NCBI RefSeq assembly: GCF_002847015.1
Contig: NZ_CP025085.1
Span: forward strand, 2,790,001 to 2,854,000
DNA from: Prodigiosinella confusarubida
GTDB taxonomy: Bacteria > Pseudomonadota > Gammaproteobacteria > Enterobacterales > Enterobacteriaceae
Direction: 5' to 3'
Length of the DNA stretch: 64,000 bases
Shown: positions 1 to 9,865 of the stretch, in pieces
How positions within the stretch are numbered: position 1 is the stretch's first letter
How the letters are laid out: every line of letters starts with the position of its first letter
Program-made: the position numbers and the translations under genes
The notes under the pieces: generated by a model
What the model was told of the DNA's origin: nothing
What the model saw: the letters and a program-made list of their open reading frames with translations, nothing else
Databases searched by the model: none

Positions 1-1046
1 CGGAACAGATTAAACAGCGGGACATGCAACGCAAAAATAGATAATGAGGTCGCTCCCAGTCGAGTCGACCAGGTTTTTATCCAGGTGTGGTCGGGTTCTT
101 TGGCTTGTGCACACAGATATACCAGTGCAACCTGTGCGGGTAGCAGTAACCCGTTGTGCAGCAGAAAATACCAATAAGGCGCTCCGCTCCGGGTGAACAA
201 CCAGGTGGCAGCAATAAAGCTTAATCCGATAAAACATCCCAGCCCTCTGTTTTGCCAGGATGTCAGTGCCGGCAATTGGCCGTCACGGCATTTGCGAAAA
301 ATAGCATAGCCAAGCACACCGGCCAAAAACTCGGGTAGACGAAGGAGCGGCGCACGTTGCAATAAGCCGGTATAAGGTATGCCGTACCATTGGTGCCAGA
401 CGGCCAATACAGCGGGCACCAGGTAGAATAGGCATATCATTGCCAGCCACAGGCGGGGATAACGGCGGTTCACCAACCAGGGTGCCAGCAACGGAAATAA
501 CAGATAAAAGAAAAACAGGGTGGACAAAGACCATAATGGCGCATTAAACGTCAGAAAATAAGGGTTCCATGCCTGAAGCATCAACAGTTGCAGCAAGCTG
601 TTAAACATCAACTGGCTGTTGGTCATGTAATGCCGCAACGTTTCAGGATTTACACTGGGATCATTGCTGTCATAGATAACAAAACGGGCACTGGCCGCCT
701 GACCTTCAGGAGGAATGGCTAGCCAGTACATCAGGCTAACGGCCAGGATTGATGTTACTAAGCCGATAATATGTATTGGATACAGATTAAAGAAACGCTT
801 GGCTAAAAATACCCGTGCCGGTTCTCGTAACTGGCCATTCCGAATGTAGACATGAGTCAACAAAAAACCTGACAGTACAAAAAAAGTACTGGTGGCAAAG
901 AATCCCATACTGGTCAGTTCACTGAGGAAAGGGATGCTTTTACGTTGCGGGTAAAAATGGAATGTATGATAAATCATGACATAACAGCCCAACAGAAAGC
1001 GAAGCCATTCCAGTCCGATAAATCGCTCTTTACTACCAACTTGCAT
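1..1046 (-). CDS. Acyltransferase 3 family membrane protein (partial)
   Basis: Reading the minus strand from the ATG at 1046 gives an uninterrupted frame of about 348 residues that continues past the left window edge, so the C-terminus is missing. The protein is very hydrophobic with many predicted membrane segments. It begins MQVGSKERFIGLEWLRFLLG, and a YHTFHF motif supplies the His near the N-terminus expected for OafA/YrhL-type O-acyltransferases (Acyltransferase 3 family). A GGAGG-like site precedes the ATG. Such enzymes transfer acetyl or other acyl groups to surface polysaccharides or other exported substrates at the inner membrane; the substrate cannot be told here. It lies downstream of narXL on the same strand, separated by about 250 bp of AT-rich DNA, and is probably a separate transcription unit. 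Confidence 0.8.
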   Translation of the reverse strand, partial: MQVGSKERFIGLEWLRFLLGCYVMIYHTFHFYPQRKSIPFLSELTSMGFFATSTFFVLSGFLLTHVYIRNGQLREPARVFLAKRFFNLYPIHIIGLVTSILAVSLMYWLAIPPEGQAASARFVIYDSNDPSVNPETLRHYMTNSQLMFNSLLQLLMLQAWNPYFLTFNAPLWSLSTLFFFYLLFPLLAPWLVNRRYPRLWLAMICLFYLVPAVLAVWHQWYGIPYTGLLQRAPLLRLPEFLAGVLGYAIFRKCRDGQLPALTSWQNRGLGCFIGLSFIAATWLFTRSGAPYWYFLLHNGLLLPAQVALVYLCAQAKEPDHTWIKTWSTRLGATSLSIFALHVPLFNLF

Positions 1047-1294
1047 TATTTATCCTCCAGTGCCTGATAACAACGCAATGAAGCGCAGTAATAGCACTAG
1101 TCTAGTCAATAAATATGGGGAAATATTTAGGAAAACGGCTATAAATTAAGAGAAGTCTTTTGAATGCCTCAATATACAAGTAATTATGAAAAGTAATGTA
1201 TAGAACCGTATATCTGTGTATTTTATTATTGGATTAATAAACAAAGGGTTATATAAGAATTTATATATATTCCTTGTACTTCATGTCGGTTGCG

Positions 1295-1948
1295 TTAGAA
1301 CACTTTTTCTTGTAATACCCATACAGCGGCTTCCACGCGGGATTTCAATTTCATTTTTTTCAATAGATGTTTTACGTGTACCTTTACCGTACTTTCAGTG
1401 ATGGTGAGCTTGCGTGCGATGACTTTATTCGATAACCCTTGGGCGATCAGCTTAAGAATATCTTTTTCACGCGGTGTGAGTTGCTGAATATCTCGTTCGC
1501 TGTTATGGCGATTTTCCCGCAGATTGGCGGCCAGAATCGGTGTCAGCGTTTCGCTTAATACCATTTTCCCTGCCGCTGCCTGATGTAACGCGGCCAGTAG
1601 ATCTTCAGGCTCCATGTCCTTGAGCAGATAACCATCGGCGCCATTTTTCAGCGCATTGATCACGTCATCTTCATGATTAGAAACACTAAACACCACAATC
1701 CGGCCGGAAAGCGGCTTTTCCCGTAGCCGGTTCAGTGTCTCCAGACCGTTCATTCCCGGCATATTCAAATCCAACAAAATGAGATCCGGGTCGAGCTGCT
1801 CGGCCAATTCCACACCTTGTTCACCATGGCAGGCTTCTCCGGCGACGCGTAAGTCGGCATCCATGCTAATCAGCTGTTTTACGCCGTTGCGTAGCATGGG
1901 ATGATCATCAATCAGTAAAAGAGTCGCTGCATCTTCGTTGTTAGTCAT
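1295..1948 (-). CDS. narL: Nitrate/nitrite response regulator NarL
   Basis: This is a 217-residue LuxR/FixJ-type response regulator. The N-terminal receiver domain has acidic residues LIDDH near position 14 and the phospho-acceptor Asp at about 60 (LLDLNMPG). The C-terminal half carries the helix-turn-helix [25 protein letters not shown]. Family knowledge: phosphorylated NarL activates narK and narGHJI and represses alternative anaerobic pathways in the presence of nitrate. The start codon overlaps the end of narX by 8 bp, so the two genes are translationally coupled. NarP is the main alternative, but the coupling to narX and the position beside narK-narGHJI favour NarL. Confidence 0.95.
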   Translation of the reverse strand: MTNNEDAATLLLIDDHPMLRNGVKQLISMDADLRVAGEACHGEQGVELAEQLDPDLILLDLNMPGMNGLETLNRLREKPLSGRIVVFSVSNHEDDVINALKNGADGYLLKDMEPEDLLAALHQAAAGKMVLSETLTPILAANLRENRHNSERDIQQLTPREKDILKLIAQGLSNKVIARKLTITESTVKVHVKHLLKKMKLKSRVEAAVWVLQEKVF

Positions 1949-3749
1949 TGTGTTCTCCCGTTAAAGATGATGGGTGATGATAGTCGGCAATGAAACTGAC
2001 CTTGACTTCGGTTCCTCCCTCATCACAGCGCCGGATAGTGAAGTCGCCGTGCAAACTGCGAGCGCGATCGTGCATGATGATCAAACCATAGTGATTGATG
2101 CGACTGGCATCATCAGTGATACCGATTCCATTGTCACACACGCTGAGCACAATCCGGCCCTGATGCTGCAATAATCTAATGTCTACCTGGGTGGCCTTGG
2201 CATGTTTATAGATATTACTGAGTGCTTCGCGCACGATTTGCAGTAGGTGAATCCCCTGATGGGCAGACACCGCCTGTGGTGGAAGTTGGTAAAGTAGACT
2301 AATGGGATAACCCAGCCGCTTACCGAATTCCTCAGTCGTGGTGCGTAGCGCCGCCAGCAATCCAGGCTCGGACAGTTTAAGCCTGAAGGTGGTCAGTAAT
2401 TCACGCAACTGGCGATAGGCGGTGTTAATTTCATCCCGCATCGCCGACAGTTGTTGTTGTGTTTCTGGCGACAATGTTTCGTTCTGCATTTGCAGGCAGC
2501 TTACCTGAATTTTCAAGCAGGAAAGCGATTGGGCGATCGAGTCATGCAGTTCGCGGGCAATAGTGGCCCGTTCTTCCATCAGCATCAGTTGCTGCTGGTG
2601 GCTGGACTGACGTTCCAGCGCCAGCGTGCTGGTCAACTGTTCCAACAGCGTGTTAAGTAATTGATGTTGATCCTGGCTGAGCTGAGTATCGGTAGGTAAT
2701 CGTGCCAGCACGACGCCGTAGTGCCCCAGTTTGTCACTCAGATTCCAGTATAGTGGCTCCGTCGGCGTTTCCTGTGTCGGTGCCTGTGTACTGCAATACT
2801 GGCAGCCGACATCGGGACATTGATCCAGATCGAGTGATGCGTCGTGGCTGAACTGATGAAATTGTTCCTGGTTGTTATCTTCATACAACCGCAACTGAAT
2901 ATCGCGTAATGGAGCGAGTTTACTCAACTCATCCAATACTGGCATCAGTCGGCTACAAATAGGCATACTGGTATGCAGACGGCGGCTGACGCGGTATAGA
3001 AAAGAGAGGGTGCTATTTTTCTGTTGTAAGTCGGCGGTTTTTTCCTCTACGCGTTGTTCCAGATCGCGATAGATGGCAGCCAATTCATCGGACATGCTGT
3101 TTAGCACCTGTGCCAACGTCCCCATTTCGTCTTTTCCGCTGATCATCACCCGCTGTCCGAAATCACCACGGCCAATTGCCTGAGACATGGAAACCAACTG
3201 TTGCCAGGGGCGGAGTAGACGGCGACGCAGATAGACGATAGTGCTTATCAGCAGCAGAAGCATGGTGGCAATAAATATGCGCTGCACCTGTGCAACCAGC
3301 CGTAAACGCTCTTCCGTTTTATGGTCAATGGCGGAGACCAGCGCATCCAGTTGTGTGACATAACCGGCTACCTCGGCAGATGCATCGATTGGCCGGGTAG
3401 CCCGCTGTAAATGGGGTTTTAACGATACCATCCAGTATTGTTGCAACGTATCAAATTGTTGCCCCAATCCTTCACGCTGTACCGCCTGTTGCAAATCGCT
3501 GCTGGTTTCATCCCGTTCAAGAGCCTGAAGATAGACTTTATGATTGTCGGATAAAGGCACCATTGACAGTAGTCGATAGCTTTGCATACGTAGTGAACCG
3601 GCTTTATTGATAGCGTGCGCGTTTCCCTGAATGCTTTGTGCCATCCAACTGGAAACCGCCATGCCGGCAATACCGAGTATGCCCAGTAACAGCATCATTA
3701 GTGCTACCTGGTTAACCAGCGATAGCGGTAGCAGAAAGCGTTTGAACAT
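1941..3749 (-). CDS. narX: Nitrate/nitrite sensor histidine kinase NarX
   Basis: NarX is an inner-membrane sensor kinase that detects periplasmic nitrate or nitrite and phosphorylates NarL. The sequence shows an N-terminal membrane segment, the ligand-binding P-box ([15 protein letters not shown]), a second membrane segment near residue 165 and a HAMP linker. A Cys-containing central module (CPDVGCQYC) follows, then the HisKA_3 motif [17 protein letters not shown] and an ATPase domain (NGIGI). An in-frame start lies upstream at 3788, but the ATG at 3749 ([14 protein letters not shown]) is preceded by GGGGG and matches the known NarX N-terminus, so it is preferred; the product is 602 residues. 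It diverges from narK. Confidence 0.95.
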   Translation of the reverse strand: MFKRFLLPLSLVNQVALMMLLLGILGIAGMAVSSWMAQSIQGNAHAINKAGSLRMQSYRLLSMVPLSDNHKVYLQALERDETSSDLQQAVQREGLGQQFDTLQQYWMVSLKPHLQRATRPIDASAEVAGYVTQLDALVSAIDHKTEERLRLVAQVQRIFIATMLLLLISTIVYLRRRLLRPWQQLVSMSQAIGRGDFGQRVMISGKDEMGTLAQVLNSMSDELAAIYRDLEQRVEEKTADLQQKNSTLSFLYRVSRRLHTSMPICSRLMPVLDELSKLAPLRDIQLRLYEDNNQEQFHQFSHDASLDLDQCPDVGCQYCSTQAPTQETPTEPLYWNLSDKLGHYGVVLARLPTDTQLSQDQHQLLNTLLEQLTSTLALERQSSHQQQLMLMEERATIARELHDSIAQSLSCLKIQVSCLQMQNETLSPETQQQLSAMRDEINTAYRQLRELLTTFRLKLSEPGLLAALRTTTEEFGKRLGYPISLLYQLPPQAVSAHQGIHLLQIVREALSNIYKHAKATQVDIRLLQHQGRIVLSVCDNGIGITDDASRINHYGLIIMHDRARSLHGDFTIRRCDEGGTEVKVSFIADYHHPSSLTGEHND

Positions 3750-3950
3750 GTAGAAACCCCCTATGACCGAGGAGTAGAAAATCCACATCGGAAGATGTCA
3801 CCCTGTCGGTATTTTTCCCTATCCTCACGGATAACCCCATACCTATAACTGAGTACCACCAAATTTCCACCTACCATTATGCGTTAGAACAGAAATAATG
3901 GGATGAGATATAAAAATATGAAATTAAAGATTTAATTTTCTCCGTGATGT

Positions 3951-3966
3951 TACTCATTAAGGAGTG
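3951..3966. promoter_or_regulatory. Candidate NarL/NarP 7-2-7 site upstream of narK
   Basis: TACTCAT-TA-AGGAGTG matches the inverted 7-2-7 arrangement TACYYMT-NN-AKRRGTA with one mismatch. Its centre is 52 bp upstream of the FNR box centre. If FNR sits at -41.5, this site falls near -93, close to where NarL binds at E. coli narK. Confidence 0.6.
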
Positions 3967-4003
3967 TGACGATTTGGGGGGCGTTTTTTTACCTAACACC
4001 CGG

Positions 4004-4017
4004 TTGATTTATATCAA
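4004..4017 (+). promoter_or_regulatory. FNR box of the narK promoter
   Basis: TTGAT-TTAT-ATCAA is a perfect match to the FNR consensus TTGAT-N4-ATCAA. A TAATGT hexamer at 4039-4044 is correctly placed as -10 for a class II FNR-activated promoter starting near 4052. The rest of the narX-narK gap (3750-4085) shows only further NarL-like heptamers such as TACCTAT at 3840-3846. Confidence 0.85.
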
Positions 4018-4085
4018 CTTTGCCAGCGGTGTAACCCCTAATGTGACGCGTAACCATACAGGTGTTTCTATTGACCGAGGTTTTT

Positions 4086-5477
4086 ATGACGCAGCCAACA
4101 ATGACTCAAATCACGCCACGTGAGACGGTGATCAGGGAGTGGTACCCGGAAGATCCGCAATTCTGGCAAACCCGTGGGCAGGGTATTGCCCAACGCAATT
4201 TATGGATATCTATTCCTTGTCTGTTACTGGCATTTTGTGTCTGGATGTTGTTCAGCACGGTAGCGGTTAATCTCAATAAAGTAGGCTTTCATTTCACCAC
4301 TGAGCAACTATTTATGTTGACGGCGCTCCCGTCGGTTTCCGGTGCGCTGCTACGCATACCCTATTCGTTTGTTATTCCGCTGATGGGAGGACGTCGTTGG
4401 ACTATCCTGAGTACCCTTGTTCTGGTGATCCCCTGTGTGTGGTTGGGGTTTGCCGTGCAGAACCTGCAAACCTCCTATCATGAATTTATGGTCATTTCGC
4501 TGCTGTGCGGTTTTGCGGGGGCGAATTTCGCGTCCAGCATGGCCAATATCAGCTTCTTTTTTCCGAAAGCCCGTCAGGGTGGGGCGCTGGGATTAAACGG
4601 CGGCTTCGGTAACCTGGGCGTCAGCGTGATGCAACTGCTGGTGCCGGTGGTGATTTTTCTACCGATATTGAGTTTTACCGGTAAAGGCGTTGCCCAACCG
4701 GACGGCAGTATCATTCAGTTACAGAATGCGCCGTGGGTGTGGGTGCCGTTTCTGCTGATCGCGGCTGGCGCCGCCTGGTTCGGTATGAACGACCTGAGCG
4801 CTGCCAAAGCTTCTCTGCGTCAACAGCTACCGGTGCTGAAGCGCTCACATCTGTGGATACTCAGTGTGTTGTACCTCGCCGCGTTCGGGTCGTTTATTGG
4901 ATTTTCTGCAGGTTTTGCCATGCTATCCAAAACCCAGTTCCCGAGTATCGTCATTCTGCATTACGCCTTCTTTGGGCCGTTGCTGGGAGCATTGGCACGT
5001 CCGGTGGGGGGGATGCTATCCGACCGCTTTGGTGGTGTTCGGGTGACATTGATTAACTTTATCCTGATGTCGATACTTTCCGCTCTGTTGTTCATTTCAC
5101 TGCCAGGAACCGGCAATGAGGGTTCTTTCCCACTGTTCTTTGGTATTTTCATGTTGTTGTTCCTGACGGCGGGACTGGGAAGTGGTTCCACTTTCCAGAT
5201 GATTGCCGTGATTTTCCGTGGATTGACACTGACGCGGGTCAAGGCCAGTGGCGGAAGTAATGAAGACGCGCAGCGCAGTGCCGTTACCGATACGGCTGCC
5301 GCACTTGGGTTCATTTCCGCGATGGGCGCGATTGGCGGGTTCTTTATCCCGAAAGCGTTCGGGACTTCGCTGGAACTGACTGGATCGCCAGCTGGCGCGA
5401 TGAAAATTTTCGTGGTGTTCTATGCGGTTTGTGTGCTGATTACCTGGCTGTGCTACGGTCGCAAAAAAAGTCAGTGA
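4086..5477 (+). CDS. narK: Nitrate/nitrite transporter NarK
   Basis: This major facilitator superfamily protein imports nitrate and exports nitrite across the inner membrane for respiratory nitrate reduction. About twelve hydrophobic segments are visible. The two nitrate-signature stretches are present (GFAGANFASSMANISFFFPK, and the second around GLGSGSTF / AALGFISAMGAIGGFF), as is the conserved Arg in PYSF-containing helix 2 (GALLRIPYSF). A GTG at 4062 would add eight residues. The ATG at 4086 has a GAGG ribosome site at the right distance and gives 463 residues, the same as E. coli NarK. The gene lies between its own FNR/NarL promoter and narGHJI. Confidence 0.95.
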   Translation: MTQPTMTQITPRETVIREWYPEDPQFWQTRGQGIAQRNLWISIPCLLLAFCVWMLFSTVAVNLNKVGFHFTTEQLFMLTALPSVSGALLRIPYSFVIPLMGGRRWTILSTLVLVIPCVWLGFAVQNLQTSYHEFMVISLLCGFAGANFASSMANISFFFPKARQGGALGLNGGFGNLGVSVMQLLVPVVIFLPILSFTGKGVAQPDGSIIQLQNAPWVWVPFLLIAAGAAWFGMNDLSAAKASLRQQLPVLKRSHLWILSVLYLAAFGSFIGFSAGFAMLSKTQFPSIVILHYAFFGPLLGALARPVGGMLSDRFGGVRVTLINFILMSILSALLFISLPGTGNEGSFPLFFGIFMLLFLTAGLGSGSTFQMIAVIFRGLTLTRVKASGGSNEDAQRSAVTDTAAALGFISAMGAIGGFFIPKAFGTSLELTGSPAGAMKIFVVFYAVCVLITWLCYGRKKSQ

Positions 5478-6088
5478 CTGACGAGTGAGTAGTCAGGGAT
5501 GACTTCTCTGGAACCGGGCATGTTCTTACCGATATGCTCGGTATCCAATTTCTGCAATAAGCAAGCCAGTCAGTTGCTGTTGATCCCTGCCTTTTTTCTC
5601 TGCTTAATCGCCAGTCACATACTTTTTCACTATCCCAGGCAATGCGGAATTTATGTAAAACGAGATTTACGAGTTTCGCTGTGGTGTTAATTTAGTTACA
5701 ACATTCTTAATGGAAAAATCAAGTGGTGCCTCACCTTTAAATAAAGAGAAAATTCATTCTGGTAAGCATGTTTCTGCGGCTACCCCCAAATAGTTGCAGG
5801 TATAAATCCTGTGCCTGTCATTTATTTATCAGGTTAATAATCTATTTATTTATCAATGTCTTGATTTCAAAAAGGTATATCACCCTTTGGTGGTATTTTA
5901 CCCGTTACCCGTTGATCCCGGCTCCATCTCTCTTGATCACCATCAATTTTGACTTATGACGCGCTGGCTAACCTAGCGGCAAATTGAGCGATGTGTCGTA
6001 AGCAAAGCCTACGCGTCTGCTACGGACATTTTATAACTACAAGTTTATAACTACAGGGGCCAGCAGGCTCCGCAGCAGGAGAGTCCGG
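5478..6088 (+). promoter_or_regulatory. narK-narG intergenic region with narG promoter elements
   Basis: No convincing gene lies in these 611 bp. A perfect FNR box, TTGAT-CACC-ATCAA, sits at 5933-5946, and TAACCT at 5969-5974 fits a -10 hexamer, predicting a start near 5981. A NarL-like heptamer pair TACCCCC-AA-ATAGTTG (5781-5796) is about 193 bp upstream of that start, close to the -195 NarL site known at E. coli narG. An imperfect inverted repeat TATCACC-CTTT-GGTGGTA (5878-5895) and two adjacent TACCCGT heptamers (5899-5912) lie just upstream of the FNR box. The leader carries a 14-bp tandem duplication (6030-6043 and 6044-6057, TTTATAACTACA core). Confidence 0.75.
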
Positions 6089-9000
6089 ATGAGCAAATTT
6101 CTTGACCGGTTACGCTACTTTAAACAACTAGCCGAGCCATTTTCTGATGGTCATGGTCAAACCCTTAATACCAATCGTGATTGGGAAGATGGTTACCGTA
6201 GCCGCTGGCAGTATGACAAAGTGGTACGGTCGACACATGGTGTCAACTGTACCGGATCGTGCAGTTGGAAAATCTACGTTAAAAACGGGCTGGTCACCTG
6301 GGAAACCCAGCAAACCGACTATCCACGTACCCGCCCGGATTTGCCAAATCATGAACCCCGTGGTTGCCCACGCGGTGCCAGTTACTCCTGGTATCTGTAC
6401 AGTGCTAACCGTCTGAAATATCCGATGATGCGCAAACAACTGATCACATTGTGGCGCGAAGCCAAACAACATCATCGCGATCCCGTGGATGCCTGGGCAT
6501 CAATTGTCGGTGATGTGGAAAAAGTTCGCAGCTACAAACAGGTACGTGGTCGCGGCGGCTTTGTGCGTTCTGACTGGAATGAAGCCAACGAACTGATTGC
6601 GGCGGCTAATGTTTATACCGCCAAAACCTTTGGTCCTGATCGTATCATCGGTTTCTCGCCGATTCCGGCCATGTCGATGGTGTCCTATGCTGCTGGTGCT
6701 CGCTATCTGTCGCTGCTGGGGGGTGTTTGCCTCAGTTTTTACGACTGGTACTGTGACTTGCCGCCCGCTTCACCGCAAACCTGGGGTGAGCAGACTGACG
6801 TACCGGAATCTGCCGACTGGTACAACTCGTCCTATATCATTGCCTGGGGTTCCAACGTGCCGCAAACGCGTACCCCGGATGCGCATTTCTTTAGTGAGGT
6901 CCGTTACAAAGGCACCAAAACGGTAGCGATTACGCCAGACTATGCGGAAATCGCCAAACTGTGTGATCTGTGGCTGAATCCGAAGCAGGGCACCGATAGC
7001 GCGATGGCGCTGGCAATGGGCCATGTGATCCTGAAAGAGTTTCATCTGGAACGTCCGAGCCACTATTTTATCGAATATGTTCGTCAGTACACCGATATGC
7101 CAATGCTGGTGCTGTTAGAACCCCGTAATGACGGTTATTACGCTGCTGGTCGGCTGCTGCGGGCGGCGGATCTGATCGATAATCTGGGGCAGGACAATAA
7201 CCCGCAGTGGAAAACAGTTGCGATTGATGAGCACAGTGGCAATCTCACCGCCCCGCAGGGCTCCATCGGCTATCGCTGGGGGGAACAGGGCAAATGGAAT
7301 CTGGAGCAGCGCGATGGAACCAGCCAGCAGGATGTTAGTCTGCGCCTTAGCTTACTAGGGACCCATGACGATGTTGTACCGGTGGGGTTCCCTTATTTCG
7401 GTGGCATCACCAGCGAACATTTCAACAGTGTCGGACTGGATGAAATCCTGTTGCATCAGCTGCCCGTCAAACGCCTGCAACTGGCGGATGGCAGCGATGC
7501 GCTGGTGGCCAGCGTGTATGATCTGACGCTGGCTAACTACGGTGTAGACCGCGGCCTACAGGATGACAACTGTGCCAAGGATTATGATCAGGTGAAGGCA
7601 TACAGTCCGGCGTGGGCTGAGCAGATCACTGGCGTTTCCCGACAGAACATTATTCGTGTCGCCCGTGAATTTGCCGATAATGCGGATAAAACCCACGGCC
7701 GGTCAATGATTATCGTCGGTGCCGGAATGAACCATTGGTATCACCTGGACATGAACTACCGTGGGCTGATCAATATGCTGGTTTTCTGTGGTTGTGTCGG
7801 TCAGAGCGGTGGTGGCTGGGCGCATTACGTCGGACAGGAAAAGCTGCGCCCGCAAACCGGCTGGCTGCCGCTGGCGTTTGCTCTCGACTGGCAGCGTCCG
7901 CCACGCCACATGAACAGCACCTCGTTTTTCTACAACCACTCTAGCCAATGGCGTTATGAAACCGTAACGCCACAAGAACTCCTGTCGCCACTGGCGGATA
8001 AATCCCGCTTTACCGGCAGCATGATTGATTTCAACGTGCGCGCCGAACGCATGGGCTGGTTGCCGTCGGCGCCGCAACTGGACACTAACCCGCTGCATAT
8101 CGCCGCCAAAGCGCAAGCCGCCGACATGACGCCGCAGGAGTACACGGTCGCTGCACTGAAATCCGGCGAGTTACGTTTTGCGGCCGAGCAACCGGATGAC
8201 CCGCAGAACTTCCCACGGAACCTGTTTGTCTGGCGTTCCAACCTACTGGGCTCGTCCGGTAAAGGCCATGAATACATGCTCAAATATCTGCTGGGTACAG
8301 AGCACGGTATTCAGGGACAAGATCTGGGCGTTCAGGGCGGAGTGAAACCGGAAGAAGTGGAATGGCAGGATCAGGGCGGTGAAGGGAAGCTGGATCTGGT
8401 GGTAACGCTCGATTTCCGCATGTCCAGTACCTGCCTCTATTCGGATATTGTGCTGCCCACCGCCACCTGGTACGAGAAAGACGATATGAATACGTCGGAC
8501 ATGCATCCGTTTATTCATCCGTTATCGGCGGCAGTCGATCCGGCCTGGGAATCCAAAAGTGACTGGGACATTTATAAAGGTCTCGCCAGTGTATTTTCCC
8601 GCGTGTGTCAGGGACATTTAGGTACTGAAACCGACGTGGTGACGTTGCCGATTCAGCATGATTCTGCCGCTGAACTGGCGCAGCCGTTGGGTGTACAGGA
8701 TTGGAAAAAAGGCGAATGTGACCTGATTCCAGGGAAAACCGCGCCACATATTATGGTGGTGGAACGCGACTATCCGAATACTTATGCGCGCTTTACATCA
8801 CTCGGTCCGTTGATGGATAAGCTGGGAAATGGCGGTAAAGGCATTAGCTGGAACACCCAGACGGAAATCGATTTTCTGAAAAAACTGAACTACACCAAGG
8901 CAGAAGGTACTGCCGTCGGGCGACCGAAGATTGAAACTGCGATTGATGCTGCCGAAGTGATTTTGTCGCTGGCACCGGAAACCAACGGCCAGGTGGCGGT

Positions 9001-9865
9001 TAAAGCCTGGGCCGCACTGAGCAAGGTGACGGGGCGCGACCACATTCATTTGGCACAGTCGAAAAAGGATGAAAAAATTCGCTTTCGCGATCTTCAGGCT
9101 CAGCCGCGCAAGATTATCTCCAGCCCCACCTGGTCCGGTCTGGAAGATGAGCACGTGTCTTACAATGCCTGTTACACCAACGTTCACGAGCTAATTCCGT
9201 GGCGCACGCTATCGGGTCGCCAGCAGTTGTATCAGGATCACGAATGGATGCGCGCCTTTGGCGAGGGTCTGCTGGTCTACCGCCCGCCTGTGGATACCCG
9301 CACGACCACACTGTTGCTGAACAAAAAATCGAATGGTAATCCGGAAAAGGTGCTGAGCTTTCTGACGCCGCATCAGAAGTGGGGCATTCACTCCACCTAC
9401 AGCGATAACCTGTTGATGCTAACGCTGGGACGCGGTGGTCCGATTGTCTGGCTGAGCGAAGACGATGCCCGCGATCTGGACATTGTGGATAATGACTGGA
9501 TTGAAGCGTTTAACGTCAACGGTTCTCTGACGGCTCGCGCCGTGGTGAGCCAGCGTATTCCTGCCGGTATGACCATGATGTACCACGCACAGGAACGTAT
9601 TTTGAATCTGCCCGGCTCGGAAATGACCGGACAGCGCGGTGGTATTCATAACTCTGTGACTCGCATCTGTCCGAAACCAACACACATGATTGGGGGATAT
9701 GCGCAACTGGCCTATGGTTTCAACTACTACGGCACCGTGGGTTCCAACCGTGACGAGTTTGTGGTGGTTCGCAAAATGAAGCGTATTGACTGGCTGGATG
9801 ACGAAGGCCAGGACGATATCCAGACCAACAGCACAGCAGCTAAACGCCGGCAGGAGAAAGCCTAA
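6089..9865 (+). CDS. narG: Respiratory nitrate reductase A, alpha subunit NarG
   Basis: NarG is the cytoplasm-facing catalytic subunit that reduces nitrate to nitrite at a Mo-bis-MGD cofactor. At 1258 residues it is slightly longer than E. coli NarG (1247). The N-terminus has the FS0 [4Fe-4S] motif with an initial His (THGVNCTGSCSWKIY), and the molybdopterin oxidoreductase domains follow. The stretch IIAWGSNVPQTRTPDAHF includes the region that provides the Asp ligand to Mo. The C-terminal molybdopterin dinucleotide-binding domain contains ITRICPKPTHMIGGYAQ. An AGGAG site precedes the ATG. The stop codon overlaps the narH start (TAATG), showing coupled translation. Confidence 0.97.
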   Translation: MSKFLDRLRYFKQLAEPFSDGHGQTLNTNRDWEDGYRSRWQYDKVVRSTHGVNCTGSCSWKIYVKNGLVTWETQQTDYPRTRPDLPNHEPRGCPRGASYSWYLYSANRLKYPMMRKQLITLWREAKQHHRDPVDAWASIVGDVEKVRSYKQVRGRGGFVRSDWNEANELIAAANVYTAKTFGPDRIIGFSPIPAMSMVSYAAGARYLSLLGGVCLSFYDWYCDLPPASPQTWGEQTDVPESADWYNSSYIIAWGSNVPQTRTPDAHFFSEVRYKGTKTVAITPDYAEIAKLCDLWLNPKQGTDSAMALAMGHVILKEFHLERPSHYFIEYVRQYTDMPMLVLLEPRNDGYYAAGRLLRAADLIDNLGQDNNPQWKTVAIDEHSGNLTAPQGSIGYRWGEQGKWNLEQRDGTSQQDVSLRLSLLGTHDDVVPVGFPYFGGITSEHFNSVGLDEILLHQLPVKRLQLADGSDALVASVYDLTLANYGVDRGLQDDNCAKDYDQVKAYSPAWAEQITGVSRQNIIRVAREFADNADKTHGRSMIIVGAGMNHWYHLDMNYRGLINMLVFCGCVGQSGGGWAHYVGQEKLRPQTGWLPLAFALDWQRPPRHMNSTSFFYNHSSQWRYETVTPQELLSPLADKSRFTGSMIDFNVRAERMGWLPSAPQLDTNPLHIAAKAQAADMTPQEYTVAALKSGELRFAAEQPDDPQNFPRNLFVWRSNLLGSSGKGHEYMLKYLLGTEHGIQGQDLGVQGGVKPEEVEWQDQGGEGKLDLVVTLDFRMSSTCLYSDIVLPTATWYEKDDMNTSDMHPFIHPLSAAVDPAWESKSDWDIYKGLASVFSRVCQGHLGTETDVVTLPIQHDSAAELAQPLGVQDWKKGECDLIPGKTAPHIMVVERDYPNTYARFTSLGPLMDKLGNGGKGISWNTQTEIDFLKKLNYTKAEGTAVGRPKIETAIDAAEVILSLAPETNGQVAVKAWAALSKVTGRDHIHLAQSKKDEKIRFRDLQAQPRKIISSPTWSGLEDEHVSYNACYTNVHELIPWRTLSGRQQLYQDHEWMRAFGEGLLVYRPPVDTRTTTLLLNKKSNGNPEKVLSFLTPHQKWGIHSTYSDNLLMLTLGRGGPIVWLSEDDARDLDIVDNDWIEAFNVNGSLTARAVVSQRIPAGMTMMYHAQERILNLPGSEMTGQRGGIHNSVTRICPKPTHMIGGYAQLAYGFNYYGTVGSNRDEFVVVRKMKRIDWLDDEGQDDIQTNSTAAKRRQEKA

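Noticed and set aside
1216-1401. A short plus-strand frame overlapping the end of narL
   Set aside because: It is antisense to narL in its second half and has no recognisable protein pattern.
4062-4085. Upstream GTG start for narK
   Set aside because: It would place the start within the expected leader, only about 10 bp after the predicted transcription start. The ATG at 4086 has a GAGG site and gives the E. coli length.
5499-5959. Two short plus-strand frames between narK and narG
   Set aside because: They overlap the FNR and NarL-like promoter elements, have unlikely composition and lack ribosome sites.
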